DNA of 64,000 nucleotides from CAVWXT01 sp963759115 (GTDB taxonomy: Bacteria; Planctomycetota; Planctomycetia; Pirellulales; Thermoguttaceae), in contig CAVWXT010000005.1 of assembly GCA_963759115.1 (NCBI GenBank), forward strand, positions 310,001 to 374,000, written 5' to 3'. The position numbers and the translations under genes were made by a program. Numbering within the stretch: position 1 is the first letter of the stretch; every line of letters begins with the position of its first letter. The notes beneath the pieces are model-generated. The model worked only from the letters and a program-made list of their open reading frames with translations, was not told where the DNA came from and did no database searches. Of this stretch, positions 11,418-21,270 are shown one piece after another.

Positions 11418-12605
11418 TCACACCTTGATGAAAATCCCCTTGCGGTACAACACGCTCAACACGCCCAGCCAAAAGAGCGTATAGACCAGCGCAAACAGCA
11501 GCGAGCCGTTCCAGGGCCCAAGCCAGCCCTCCATCACGCGGAATATGCTTGTCTTCACGTCGACTGCCGTTCCGTCGGCCCCGGTGAACTTGATTATCCC
11601 GAGCGTCTGCTGGAACATGATCGTGAGCACCCAGACGGCCAGCGAGTTCATGCCAAACACCAGGAACGGCGGCGTCCACCAGGTGATCCGCTTGATGTCG
11701 CAGACGTAATAGCACGAAGCCAGCACCACCAGGGCGATCCCGCCCATCAGCATCACCAACGAGCTTGTCCACAGGGCCTGGTTGACGGGAAAGCACAGGC
11801 TCCAAACGAGGCCCAGGAACAGGCTCACCGCGCCGAAGAAATACATGTTGACGGTTTTTTCCAGGGGGCTGGCGGCCGATCGCAGGTACTGGCCCGTCCA
11901 CACGCCCATCAGCGCCGTCACAACGGCCGGCACGGTGCTCAGCAGGCCCTTGCTTTCCCAAGTCGGAAACTGCATGCGGCCGCGCAACACGTAGTAGTCG
12001 ATGTACTGGCACCAATTGCCCTCCGGCTCGAGCACCCCGGCCCCGTAGCCGGGCACCGGCACGTATTTCATCAGCACGAAATACAGCATCAGCAGCACCC
12101 CGCCGAGGATGGCCTGCCCCCGGAGCCTCATCCACAAGTAGATGATCGACGCGAACAGGTAGCACAGCGCGATGCGTTGCAGGGCGTTGAAGATGCGGAG
12201 CGTCGCCAGGTCGTAGTGCGGGAATCCGTTCATCACCAGCCCGATCACGAACAGCAGGATCACCCGGCGAACGATCCTCCACACGATCGCCGCGCGGCTC
12301 TCGCCCCGTTTGAGCAACCCGCCCAGCGAAAACGGGATGGCCACGCCGACGATGAACACAAAAAACGGAAGGATCGAGTCGGCGAAGGCCCAGTGGTTCC
12401 ACGAGGCGTGGGCCACCGCCGGATAGATGTAGTCTCGGCTGCCGGGGCTGTTCACCACGACCATGCCCACCAGCGTGATGCCGCGGAAGACGTCCAAGGA
12501 AAGGAGTCGTTCGCGCTTTGTCGCGGGAGTCGCGCCCTGTGCGGCGCGACCTTCGCCGGCTACCCGCTCTTCCGGGATTCTCTGTTCCGCAGTTCCACGA
12601 CTCAT
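11418..12605 (-). CDS. DUF5009 / heparan-alpha-glucosaminide N-acetyltransferase-like membrane acyltransferase
   Basis: The product is about 395 aa with roughly ten hydrophobic segments. The N-terminal signature RLLSLDVFRGITLVGMVVVN followed by HASWNHWAFADSILPFFVFI matches the HGSNAT/NagX family, in which the His of the H-x-S-W motif carries the acetyl group across the membrane to glucosamine. The C-terminus has MNSLAVWVLTIMF and a final helix ending YRKGIFIKV. I chose the ATG at 12605 because GGAAAGGTG stands upstream; a longer ORF reaches 12827 but its extra part looks non-coding. The stop is 39 bp from the DUF5107 start downstream, so the two are probably cotranscribed. Acetyl transfer to a sugar amine is inferred from the family. 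Confidence 0.82.
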   Translation of the reverse strand: MSRGTAEQRIPEERVAGEGRAAQGATPATKRERLLSLDVFRGITLVGMVVVNSPGSRDYIYPAVAHASWNHWAFADSILPFFVFIVGVAIPFSLGGLLKRGESRAAIVWRIVRRVILLFVIGLVMNGFPHYDLATLRIFNALQRIALCYLFASIIYLWMRLRGQAILGGVLLMLYFVLMKYVPVPGYGAGVLEPEGNWCQYIDYYVLRGRMQFPTWESKGLLSTVPAVVTALMGVWTGQYLRSAASPLEKTVNMYFFGAVSLFLGLVWSLCFPVNQALWTSSLVMLMGGIALVVLASCYYVCDIKRITWWTPPFLVFGMNSLAVWVLTIMFQQTLGIIKFTGADGTAVDVKTSIFRVMEGWLGPWNGSLLFALVYTLFWLGVLSVLYRKGIFIKV

Positions 12606-12825
12606 CCGCTGCACCTTTCCGGGGTTTTGCCCATGACCGCGCCCAAGGCTGATTATAGCCGTTTCCAGGCCCGATGCGAGGCGTGGCGCTTGCCGGCGTG
12701 CGACAAGGTTGCGCCGTGCCCGTTTGCGTCGGCGGCCTGGATCGCCTATCATAGCCGCTTGGTCCGGAGCAGCGAAAGCGAAAGGACGCAGTTCGGTCGG
12801 AACGTCGACACGGGGCTTTGTCGCC

Positions 12826-14133
12826 ATGAAAGTTCACCTGGAATACGGCCGGACGGGCCTCGACGTCGATCTGCCCGAGCGAAACCTTGTCGCCTGCCTT
12901 GCATACCGGCCGCTCGAACCGTTGGCCGATGCGGACGCGGCGGTGCGGCGCGGCCTGGAGCAGCCGATCGGGGCACCGCCACTCAAGGAGCTTGCCCGCG
13001 GACGCCGCAACGCCTGCGTAGTCATCAGCGACGTGACCCGGCCGGTCCCCAACCAGGTCCTGCTGCCGCCGATTCTCGAAACGCTCGAAGCGGCCGGCAT
13101 CCCGCGCCGCGAGATTCTCATCCTGGTGGCCACCGGCTTGCACCGCCCGAACGTCGGCGACGAACTGGTGGAGATGGTTGGCCGCCGGGTGGCCGAGAAC
13201 TACCGCATCGAAAACCATCATGGGCAGCAGCGCGACGAGCACACCCACCTCGGCCAAAGCCCCCGTGGCGTGCCCGTCTGGATCGACTCGCGGTACGTCG
13301 CTGCCGATCTGAAGATCCTGACCGGGCTGATCGAACCGCACCTCATGGCGGGCTTTTCCGGCGGGCGGAAACTCATCTGTCCGGGCCTGGCCGCCTTGGA
13401 AACCGTGGGGGTTTGGCACGGGCCCGACTTTCTCGAACACCCCAACGCCCGCAACGGCTGTCTCGACCAGAACCCCGTTCACGAAGAGAACACGGCCATC
13501 GGTCGGATGGCTGGCTGCGACTTCATCGTCAACGTGGTGATCGACGCCCAGCGGCGTATCCTCCACGCGGCCTCCGGCGACATGGAGGCCGCCTTCCTCG
13601 ACGGCGTCACCTTCGCGCGAAAGGCGGTCACGGCCACGCTGCCCGAACCGGTCGACGTGGTGCTGACCACCTCGGCCGGCTATCCGCTGGATGCGACGTT
13701 CTACCAGTCGATCAAAGGGATGGTGGGGGCGCTGCCGCTGGTCAAGCCGGGCGGGACCATCATCTTGGCGGCCAGCTTGAGCGAAGGCATCGGCAGCCGC
13801 GAGTTCGAGCGGCTCTTTGCCGAGAATCCAACACTCGACGGGTTCATGGAACGGCTGTTGAGTAAGAACTACTTTGTGATGGATCAATGGCAATTGGAGG
13901 AACTAGCCAAAGTGCGGCGGCAGGCCAAGGTGAAGGTCGTGAGCGACGGCTTGCCTCCGGAGGTGCTGCGGCGGCTGTTCGTCGAGCCGGCCGCGAGCGT
14001 GGAGGCGGCGGTGGCCGAGGCGCTCGTGGAATACGGCCCCGATGCCACGATCGCCGTGATTCCCCAAGGGCCGTACATGCTGGCGGAGTTGGGAGCGGAA
14101 TGCTGTTCTTCTTGCGGACCGTCCAGTTCTTGA
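12826..14133 (+). CDS. larA: LarA-family nickel-pincer racemase
   Basis: The 435-aa product carries every residue known to matter in lactate racemase: Arg72 in DVTRP, His106 in TGLHRP, His172 and Lys182 in EPHLMAGFSGGRKLICPG, and His198 in VWHGP. Lys182 would hold the nickel pincer nucleotide covalently. The family interconverts 2-hydroxyacids, often lactate but also malate and other substrates, so the substrate here is open. The ATG at 12826 is internal to a longer ORF; the family N-terminus begins there. No larB, larC or larE maturation genes are in the window. The extreme C-terminus (after GPYMLAELGAE) is Cys/Ser-rich and may be off-frame. It is divergent from the acyltransferase gene and precedes a GH105-type hydrolase. 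Confidence 0.85.
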   Translation: MKVHLEYGRTGLDVDLPERNLVACLAYRPLEPLADADAAVRRGLEQPIGAPPLKELARGRRNACVVISDVTRPVPNQVLLPPILETLEAAGIPRREILILVATGLHRPNVGDELVEMVGRRVAENYRIENHHGQQRDEHTHLGQSPRGVPVWIDSRYVAADLKILTGLIEPHLMAGFSGGRKLICPGLAALETVGVWHGPDFLEHPNARNGCLDQNPVHEENTAIGRMAGCDFIVNVVIDAQRRILHAASGDMEAAFLDGVTFARKAVTATLPEPVDVVLTTSAGYPLDATFYQSIKGMVGALPLVKPGGTIILAASLSEGIGSREFERLFAENPTLDGFMERLLSKNYFVMDQWQLEELAKVRRQAKVKVVSDGLPPEVLRRLFVEPAASVEAAVAEALVEYGPDATIAVIPQGPYMLAELGAECCSSCGPSSS

Positions 14134-14190
14134 GAATAGTCCTGGAATACCTGAACACCCAGCGGCATCAAACATGAGGAGTTTTTCGGC

Positions 14191-15306
14191 ATGTCGATCA
14201 TTCGATGCGGATTGATTGTCGTTGGCTCGGTGTGCTTGTTTGCCGGATCGCTCTGTGGGCAGGACGCCATCCGGCAGGATGTTTTTGCCAAGGAGAACGT
14301 TCTGGCCATCTTGCACAAGGTCAATGATTACCAACTGAAACACCCTGAGGGCGGCCCTCAGATCGCCTCGGGATCCGAATGGTCCCGCGCCACGTACTAC
14401 ACCGGCGTAATGGCTTTCTACAGGGCTACGGGAGAAGCAAAACTGCTGGATCAGGCCATGCGCTGGGCCCAGCAGAAGAAGTGGCAGCCGGGACCCGAAG
14501 TCCCAGGCCCGAATAAACTCACCTGTACGCAGACTTACCTCGAGATCTTCCTGATCAAGCGCGACCCGAGCATGATTGCCCCCACGATTCAATGGGTCAA
14601 CTCGGGCCACCCAGCCTCGCCCAGCGGGTCAAAGACCTGGTTTCTCTGTTGGGGTCAACAGATCGCCGATTCGCTCTACGTGGCCCCGCCCGCCCTGGCC
14701 ATGCTGAGCGAGGCGACGGGGGACAAGAAATACTTGGAATACATGGACGCATTCTACTGGGACAGCTACGGCAAGCTCTTTGACAAGCACGCGGGGCTCT
14801 TCTATCGCGACAAAAGCTTCATCGACGTGAAGAGCGCCAACGGCAAGCCGATCTTCTGGTCGCGCGGCAATGGCTGGGTGATCGCGGGCATTCCCCGCAT
14901 CCTGGAGCATCTGCCCAAAGACCATCCCTCCTATCCACGCTACTTGAGCCTGTTCAAGGCCATGTCCCCCGCCGTGGCAAGAGCCCAGGGCAGCGACGGC
15001 CTGTGGCGAGTGAACCTGGCCGATGCCGAGGAGTTCCCCAACAAGGAAACGAGCGGCAGCGGGTTCTTCTGTTACGCCCTGGCCTGGGGGATTAACAACC
15101 GGATTCTCGACCGCGACACGTACCTGCCCGTGGTGCGAAAGGCGTGGGCCGGACTGGTCGGATGTCTCAGCCCGGAGGGCAAGGTGCAATGGGGCCAGGT
15201 TGTCGGGGATCGGCCGGTTTCCGTGAAACAGGAGGACTCGCGCGAGTATGTCACGGGGATGTTCCTTCTGGCGGGCAGCGAAGTGTTGAAGCTGGATCAG
15301 CGCTGA
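14191..15306 (+). CDS. GH105/GH88-family unsaturated uronyl hydrolase, secreted
   Basis: 371 aa with a signal peptide (MSIIRCGLIVVGSVCLFAGS) and an AGGAG 13 nt before the ATG. The chain folds as an (alpha/alpha)6 barrel: ATYYTGVMAFYRATGE, IADSLYVAPPALAMLSEATG (the Asp in ADSLY fits the catalytic Asp of YteR-type enzymes), FWSRGNGWVIAGIPRIL and ETSGSGFFCYALAWGINN are characteristic. These enzymes hydrolyse the 4,5-unsaturated uronic acid that polysaccharide lyases leave at chain ends. That fits a lyase product from the heparinase-like gene at 5528-7726. The gene follows larA by 57 bp on the same strand and may share its transcript. Confidence 0.85.
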   Translation: MSIIRCGLIVVGSVCLFAGSLCGQDAIRQDVFAKENVLAILHKVNDYQLKHPEGGPQIASGSEWSRATYYTGVMAFYRATGEAKLLDQAMRWAQQKKWQPGPEVPGPNKLTCTQTYLEIFLIKRDPSMIAPTIQWVNSGHPASPSGSKTWFLCWGQQIADSLYVAPPALAMLSEATGDKKYLEYMDAFYWDSYGKLFDKHAGLFYRDKSFIDVKSANGKPIFWSRGNGWVIAGIPRILEHLPKDHPSYPRYLSLFKAMSPAVARAQGSDGLWRVNLADAEEFPNKETSGSGFFCYALAWGINNRILDRDTYLPVVRKAWAGLVGCLSPEGKVQWGQVVGDRPVSVKQEDSREYVTGMFLLAGSEVLKLDQR

Positions 15307-15809
15307 GCACACCACCATCTTGGCCCCTGACAACGTCGTGGGTGCCTACATCACTGTGGCCGAACAGTTCCTGGACGTTACGAATGCCATAATCGGGCGA
15401 CCGGACAGCCCACCTCTGCCCAAGCCCCCACCGCACCGGAAATTATGCAGGCATGTGTCGGAGTGGTGCCGGCAAGTAAGGAGGATGTTATTGGGGCCAG
15501 GCTCATCGGACGCCTCCTCCGTTGTTTCCCCCAGTCCAATGCTTCCACCCCTCTTCTGTGCCATTTTTCCTCCCGTTCTCCCCCTCAACGGAACTGATTT
15601 TCGTTTTCAGGGGGGACGGACCCTCCAAAAGTATTGACGCGGTTGTTTTTCACCGGTACAAAGAAAATCTGTTGATTATCGCACCATGATGCTGAAACCG
15701 AGTTCCCACACACCTCTGGTTTCTCCCAGCCGCGCGATGCGCGACTGCTGCGCGTTGCGGCATCTCTTCGCGAACGTCGTGCCTTCCTGGAAAGAAGGGG
15801 AGTCTCATT
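15307..15809. other. Intergenic stretch with no gene seen
   Basis: About 500 bp between the GH105-type gene and the large surface-protein gene. No credible coding frame or RNA gene is seen. Its right half is richer in A/T and holds the promoter candidate listed separately. Confidence 0.6.
15634..15662 (+). promoter_or_regulatory. Candidate sigma-70 promoter for the 15.8-kb surface-protein gene
   Basis: TTGACG (15634-15639) and TACAAA (15657-15662) are separated by 17 bp in an A/T-rich island. The -10 box matches four of six consensus bases. The start codon lies about 145 nt downstream, so a long leader would be made. Confidence 0.4.
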
Positions 15810-18800
15810 ATGCGCAAGGCCATCGTGAAATCGCAGAGCCGCCGTAGTCACCGCGGTTCATTGAACTGGCGTAACTACCTCGCTCGGCGCAACGTTTGCC
15901 ACCGCCGATTGGCCTGTGAAGCATTGGAGGACCGGCGACTGCTCAGCGCCGGTGCGGGATTAGAGCGGCTGTTCGCGGTTCCTATAGATGGCACAGGGAG
16001 CATCGTCGAACTCAGTCCTAACAGCGGTGCGGAGATTCGCCGCTTTCCCGCTCCTGCCATGCCGACCGGCGGCCCCGATGGTTTAGCTTTCGATGGAACA
16101 AATCTCTTTTATGTCAATGGCGGTAGAACGCTGTGGGAACTCAACCCTGACACGGGCGCAGTTATCGACTCCGAGTTCATCGGTGCGGGCTCGGGCAGCT
16201 TTGACGGCCTGGGCGCCCTCGGAGGCAAGGTTTACATTTCGGACTACGTTGCTGGTGATATCGTTGTGTTCGATCCCGTTGCTCACGCGGTCACGGGGGT
16301 TCTGGACGTCAACGGCGTCAATCCGGGAGTGAATGTTGTTGGCGGCCTGTCGGGGATCACTGAGCCGAATGCTTTGATTGCGAGTGATAGTGCTGGAGCA
16401 ATCGTCGAGATCAATCCCGCGACGGGAGTAGTTACGCATTCCTTCATTCCGGCAAGTGGAAGTCCTGTCTATGGGGTTGCTGTTGTAAATGGGGAAATCT
16501 ATTTGGGGCGGTCCTCGGGTGGCACTGTCGATGTTTACACCCGTAACGGGCTTCTTGAACGCAATATTGGACCGCTGCCATACTCTTTCTCAGCGCTAGG
16601 GGGCGACGACACGGGCGGAGCCGTTCTGCCTGGCGAGATTCACGGCGCCAAGTGGAACGACCTCAACGGCAATGGCATCCGCGATCCTGGCGAGCCGGGG
16701 TTGGCGGGGTGGACGGTTTATCTTGACGCCAATGCCAATGGTATCCTCGACCCCGGTGAACCGTCCACCATCACCGACGCCCAGGGCAACTACGCCTTCA
16801 CCGGCTTGGCCCCCGGCACATACACGGTGGGCGAGGTGATGCAGCCTGGCTGGACACAGACCTATCCGGGTGGTGCGACAGCGGCCGGACCGCAACGCCT
16901 GTTCGCCGTTGCCACTGACGGCAGCAACCAAATTGAAGAGCTAAACCCGACCGACGGCTCGGTGATTCGCCACTTCGATGCGCCGGAGCCCGTCAGCGGC
17001 GGTCCCGACGGTTTGGCCTTTGATGGGGCCAGCCTCTTCTATATCAACGGCTTCGGGACCCATACGCTTTGGCAACTCAACCCAGACACGGGCGCCGTGA
17101 TTGCCGGTACCGTGATTTCCGCCGGTTCGGGCAATTATGACGGGCTGGCCGCGCTGGACGGCAAAGTGTACATCCAGGATTTCGTAGCGGACGCCATTCT
17201 CGAGTTCGACCCCACCACCGATACGGTCGTGCGAACCCTGAATATCGCCGCCCTGAATCCCGGATCGCCGTCCCTTGTCGGCGGCTTGGCAGGTATTCGT
17301 GGACCGGACGCCCTGATTGCCACCGGCGGCGGTCAGACCGTGCTGGAAATCGATCCGGTTTCCGGCTTGATCACGCATTCTTTCACGCCATCGCAGACGG
17401 GCCCGTATAACGGCGTCGCCTGTCTCGACGATCAGGTCTACTTGGGCGCTGTGCCCGGCGGCAATCGGATCGACGTATTCTCGCGCAGCGGCGTTTGGTT
17501 GCGCACCATCTCGCTGCCCAGTGGCGTGTCGGCTTTGGGCGGCGATGACATCGGGGGCGCCGTGGGCACCACCAACTTGATCGTCAATGGCGGGTTCGAA
17601 ACAGGGAACTTCACGGGCTGGACGGTCAACACGCCCGTTAGTCCATTGGTGCCCTGGACGGTATCCCAGGCCGAGACGACAGGCCCATTCGTTCCGACAT
17701 CGCCTCCCGAGGGTCTCTACGACGCCTGGAACGGATTCGACGGCGGCGGCCCGATGGAATACACGATGTATCAGGATGTGGCCATCCCGGCCGACACGGC
17801 GGACACGTTGACGTGGCAAGATCGGGCACAATGGTACGACAACGGCCAGCCTCGAACGCTGGAAGTCCAGGTTCGCGATCCCGTCACCAACGCTGGGCTG
17901 GGCACGGTCTATTCGTTCTCCACCACGGGCTCGTCCGGCGACACGGGGTGGCAGTCACACAGCGTCAACTTATCTTCGTATGCAGGATCAAACGTCCGCA
18001 TTTACTTCGTCGAAGACATTCCAGAAAACTTCACCGGGCCGGGGCAGATCGAGTTCGACGCCATCAGCCTCACGGCGAGCCCTTTGGCTGGCTCGCACGT
18101 TGTAACGCTGGGCGCCGGCCAAGTTGTCATCGGAGTTGACTTCGGAAACTGGATTGTGCCGCCCAGCGAGATTCACGGCACCAAGTGGAACGACCTCAAC
18201 GGCAACGGCATCCGCGATCCTGGCGAGTCGGGGCTGGCGGGGTGGACGATCTATCTGGACTCTAACGACAACGGCCAACTCGATCCCGGCGAGACTTCCA
18301 CCGTCACCGACGCCCAGGGCAATTACGCCTTCACCGGCTTGGCCGCCGGCACGTACGCGGTGGGCGAGGTGATGCAGCCTGGTTGGACGCAGACGTATCC
18401 GGGCGCTACGAGCACGACCAACTTGATCGTCAACGGTTCTTTCGAGACGGGCAATTTTTCCGGTTGGACGGTCAACACTCCAGCTAATCCATTGGCGCCC
18501 TGGACGGTTTCATCGGCGGGGAGTGCAGCCACGTTGACGCCCGTTTCTCCTCCAGACGGCAATTACGACGCCTGGAACGGATTCGACGGCGGCGGCCCGA
18601 TGGAATACACGATGTATCAGGACGTGGCCATCCCGGCCGACACGGCGGACACATTGACGTGGCAAGATCGGGCACAATGGTACGACAACGGCCAGCCTCG
18701 AACGCTGCAAATCCAGGTTCGCGATCCCGTCACCAACGCTGTGCTGGGCACGGTCTATTCGTTCTCCACCACGGGCTCGTCCGGCGACACGGGGTGGCAG

Positions 18801-20630
18801 TCTCACAGCGTCAACTTGTCGGCATACGCCGGATCAACCGTGCGCATCTACTTCGTCGAGGACATTCCCGAAAGCTTCACCGGGCCGGGGCAAATCGAGT
18901 TCGACGCGGTCAGCCTGATGGCATCCCGCAACGGGGCCCACGCCGTGTTCCTCGCCGCCGGCCAGGACGTTACCGGTATGGACTTCGGCAACCACGACAT
19001 TGTGCCGCCAATCGTAACGGTTGCTCCGATCACAACGTCTCTTCGGTCGCCTGCGCTGTACGGCACCGTGGACGATCCGACGGCCGCGATTCGGGTCACT
19101 GTCGCGGGGAACTCTTACGCGGCCGCCAACAACGGCAACGGCACTTGGACCTTGCCCGCGAACACGATTGCCCCCAGCTTGCAGCCGGGCGTGTACGACG
19201 TGTCGGTGACGGCCACCGACCTGGCCGGCAACGTGGGAGCCGACGCGACAACCGGCGAACTGCGGATTCTATCGACCGTCACCGGCCGGCACATCTTCTA
19301 CAACAACTCGACATGGGACGCCGACCCGGCCAACCCCCATGGCGATCCGGCCGCCAACGCCTATGACGACAACGCCATCGCCCCGGAGAACTCCAGCGAT
19401 CCGCACCTGAGTAAGACGGCCTTGCTGCCCGGCCAAACCGCCACCTTCAACAACTACACCAGCTACAGCTTGGGCATCAACGGCATCATGGTGGATTTCG
19501 ACCACCTGCCGGGCACCGTCACGGCCGCCGACTTCGAGTTCAAGATGGGCAACACCACGACGCCCGACACCTGGGGCCCCGCCCCGGCCCCGCTAAGCGT
19601 GACCGTCCGGCAGGTCAACGGCATCGATCGGGTGACGATCATCTGGGCCGACAACGCCATTCAGAACACCTGGCTCCAGGTGACGGTGAAGGCTACGGCC
19701 AATACGGGCCTGGCCCAAAACGACGTGTTCTACTACGGCAACGCCGTGGGCGAGTCGGGCAACTCCGCCACCGATACCCTGGTCAACAGCGCCGATGACG
19801 TCGGGGCCCGTCTGAATCCGCGCACGCCGTTCAACCCGGCCGCCATCGACAATCCCTACGATTACAACCGCGACCGGTTGGTGAACTCGGCCGACCAGGT
19901 GATTCCGCGATACAACGCCACGACACCGTGGACGATGTTGAAGCTGATCACCGCGCCGGCGGTGGTGGCCACGGACGACGCGGCGGCCACCGACAAGGCC
20001 ACGGCCGTGCCGATCGCCGTGTTGAGCAACGACCGCAACGCCAGCGGGGCGTTGAGCGTGTCTCGCGCGGATGCCGCCAGCAGTCTGGGGGCGTCGCTCG
20101 CGATCAATGCCGATCAGACGATCCGTTACGATCCGACGCTCTCGGCAACCCTGCAAGCGTTGACGGCCGGCCAATCGCTGTGGGACACGTTTACCTACAC
20201 GATCCAGGACAGCAAGGGGCTCGCCGACACGGCGACGGTGAAGGTGCTGGTCAATGGGCTTTCGGCGTCCCAGGGCGATCAGCCGATGACGTTGTCGGCG
20301 ACGGCCGACAGCGTGCCAAGCCACAGTAGTGCTCCGACCGCGACCCTGTCATCCGCCGCGGGAGTTTTGCCCGCCGGCAGCACGGCGGCCCGTGATTTTG
20401 TGCTGGGATCGAGCCTGGGGGCAAGCCCGTTGGGCTATCTGGCCTGGCTGTGTGATTGGGAATTGCTTTCCCGGCCAAGCCGCGACTCCAACGGGGGGAT
20501 TACAAGTCTCGCGGCTCTTGACGGACTGATGGCCGCTTACGCGGGGCAAGTGCAAATTGCCGCGCCGAATTACGGGGACGCTTATTCTCGGATCTGGTTG
20601 ACCTGCCGAGACCAGCCGCCAACCCAATAA
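15810..20630 (+). CDS. Large multidomain surface protein with LExRxLLS sorting motif, SdrD-B-like domains and dockerin-like segment
   Basis: 1,606 aa, frame unbroken. The basic N-terminus ends in CEALEDRRLLSAG (residues 36-48), the LExRxLLS motif of large planctomycete surface proteins. Then come a propeller-like region (FDGTNLFYVNGGRTLWELNP), an SdrD-B-like repeat (IHGAKWNDLNGNGIRDPGEP, with a CnaB-type fold), a second propeller copy, a jelly-roll/carbohydrate-binding-like block (NLIVNGGFETGNFTGWTVNT), a second SdrD-B and a second jelly-roll copy. After an Ig/cadherin-like segment there is YDYNRDRLVNSADQVIPRY (about residues 1350-1370), similar to dockerin or EF-hand calcium loops, and a cadherin-like VLSNDRN block. 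GGGGAG precedes the ATG. It is probably exported and attached to the cell surface; its ligand is unknown. Confidence 0.85.
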   Translation: MRKAIVKSQSRRSHRGSLNWRNYLARRNVCHRRLACEALEDRRLLSAGAGLERLFAVPIDGTGSIVELSPNSGAEIRRFPAPAMPTGGPDGLAFDGTNLFYVNGGRTLWELNPDTGAVIDSEFIGAGSGSFDGLGALGGKVYISDYVAGDIVVFDPVAHAVTGVLDVNGVNPGVNVVGGLSGITEPNALIASDSAGAIVEINPATGVVTHSFIPASGSPVYGVAVVNGEIYLGRSSGGTVDVYTRNGLLERNIGPLPYSFSALGGDDTGGAVLPGEIHGAKWNDLNGNGIRDPGEPGLAGWTVYLDANANGILDPGEPSTITDAQGNYAFTGLAPGTYTVGEVMQPGWTQTYPGGATAAGPQRLFAVATDGSNQIEELNPTDGSVIRHFDAPEPVSGGPDGLAFDGASLFYINGFGTHTLWQLNPDTGAVIAGTVISAGSGNYDGLAALDGKVYIQDFVADAILEFDPTTDTVVRTLNIAALNPGSPSLVGGLAGIRGPDALIATGGGQTVLEIDPVSGLITHSFTPSQTGPYNGVACLDDQVYLGAVPGGNRIDVFSRSGVWLRTISLPSGVSALGGDDIGGAVGTTNLIVNGGFETGNFTGWTVNTPVSPLVPWTVSQAETTGPFVPTSPPEGLYDAWNGFDGGGPMEYTMYQDVAIPADTADTLTWQDRAQWYDNGQPRTLEVQVRDPVTNAGLGTVYSFSTTGSSGDTGWQSHSVNLSSYAGSNVRIYFVEDIPENFTGPGQIEFDAISLTASPLAGSHVVTLGAGQVVIGVDFGNWIVPPSEIHGTKWNDLNGNGIRDPGESGLAGWTIYLDSNDNGQLDPGETSTVTDAQGNYAFTGLAAGTYAVGEVMQPGWTQTYPGATSTTNLIVNGSFETGNFSGWTVNTPANPLAPWTVSSAGSAATLTPVSPPDGNYDAWNGFDGGGPMEYTMYQDVAIPADTADTLTWQDRAQWYDNGQPRTLQIQVRDPVTNAVLGTVYSFSTTGSSGDTGWQSHSVNLSAYAGSTVRIYFVEDIPESFTGPGQIEFDAVSLMASRNGAHAVFLAAGQDVTGMDFGNHDIVPPIVTVAPITTSLRSPALYGTVDDPTAAIRVTVAGNSYAAANNGNGTWTLPANTIAPSLQPGVYDVSVTATDLAGNVGADATTGELRILSTVTGRHIFYNNSTWDADPANPHGDPAANAYDDNAIAPENSSDPHLSKTALLPGQTATFNNYTSYSLGINGIMVDFDHLPGTVTAADFEFKMGNTTTPDTWGPAPAPLSVTVRQVNGIDRVTIIWADNAIQNTWLQVTVKATANTGLAQNDVFYYGNAVGESGNSATDTLVNSADDVGARLNPRTPFNPAAIDNPYDYNRDRLVNSADQVIPRYNATTPWTMLKLITAPAVVATDDAAATDKATAVPIAVLSNDRNASGALSVSRADAASSLGASLAINADQTIRYDPTLSATLQALTAGQSLWDTFTYTIQDSKGLADTATVKVLVNGLSASQGDQPMTLSATADSVPSHSSAPTATLSSAAGVLPAGSTAARDFVLGSSLGASPLGYLAWLCDWELLSRPSRDSNGGITSLAALDGLMAAYAGQVQIAAPNYGDAYSRIWLTCRDQPPTQ
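16630..18990 (+). repeat. Internal tandem duplication in the surface-protein gene
   Basis: The SdrD-B-like block at about 16633-16866 is repeated at 18169-18400, and the jelly-roll-like block at about 17571-18080 is repeated at 18415-18920, roughly 0.84 kb apart. The two jelly-roll copies are nearly identical in DNA through their central part, including silent sites, so the duplication or a conversion event is recent. Confidence 0.75.
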
Positions 20631-20646
20631 CACCATCGACCCGGCA

Positions 20647-21270
20647 ATGTCCTACCACGATCTGCTTCGGGAGACTCGCCGCCTCAATCGGGCCAACCGC
20701 AAGCTGACGAAGACAATCCACCGCCTGGCCGAAGAGAACGGCGACGGGACTGAGTTCGCCCTGCACGATCCCCCGGCGACGAAAAAGCCGTGGCGCGGGA
20801 GCCTACCCGAGAACACCCGCCAGACCCTGCTAATCGCGGGCATGGATTGCCTGCGCGAACCCCGGCGGTTCACGATAGAGAAGCGTCGAAAGCGCCCCGG
20901 CGTCAAACCCGTGATCGAGGAAAGAGCCGGCTGGACGGCCGAGCAGTGGCGGGAGTGGTTTGCCTTGGAATTCCCGACGAACCAGGCCGCTGTCGGCCAC
21001 CCCGCAATTCGCCTGTTGTCACGCCGAGACGCCACAATTGGCGACGGTCAGCAGTCGCGGTGCTTCCAGTGGTGCAAGACTGCTCGCAGCTTATTGCGGC
21101 TCCTTGCAGCAGTCCGCACCCAACCGTGTTGGCCCCGGGCCAACTCTCGCGCCAAGCCCGATCAGACGGTTATCGGGACGCGAGAATCAAGTCCACGCTA
21201 TCCTGATACGGATCGCGGCGGATGCCGTTGGCCAGCACGCCGCTCATCAGGTTGTCTGCCAAGGCGTTGA
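20647..21270 (+). CDS. Hypothetical protein (doubtful)
   Basis: An ORF starts 16 bp after the stop of the large surface protein. The first 120 codons give a plausible charged, mostly helical sequence (LLRETRRLNRANRKLTKTIH, then EERAGWTAEQWREWFALEFP); after about residue 125 the sequence looks non-coding, and its 3' end overlaps the convergent giant gene by about 100 bp. No family is recognised. A frame break near 21010 could hide the true end. If it is not a gene, 20631-21169 is an empty convergent intergenic region. Confidence 0.3.
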   Translation: MSYHDLLRETRRLNRANRKLTKTIHRLAEENGDGTEFALHDPPATKKPWRGSLPENTRQTLLIAGMDCLREPRRFTIEKRRKRPGVKPVIEERAGWTAEQWREWFALEFPTNQAAVGHPAIRLLSRRDATIGDGQQSRCFQWCKTARSLLRLLAAVRTQPCWPRANSRAKPDQTVIGTRESSPRYPDTDRGGCRWPARRSSGCLPRR

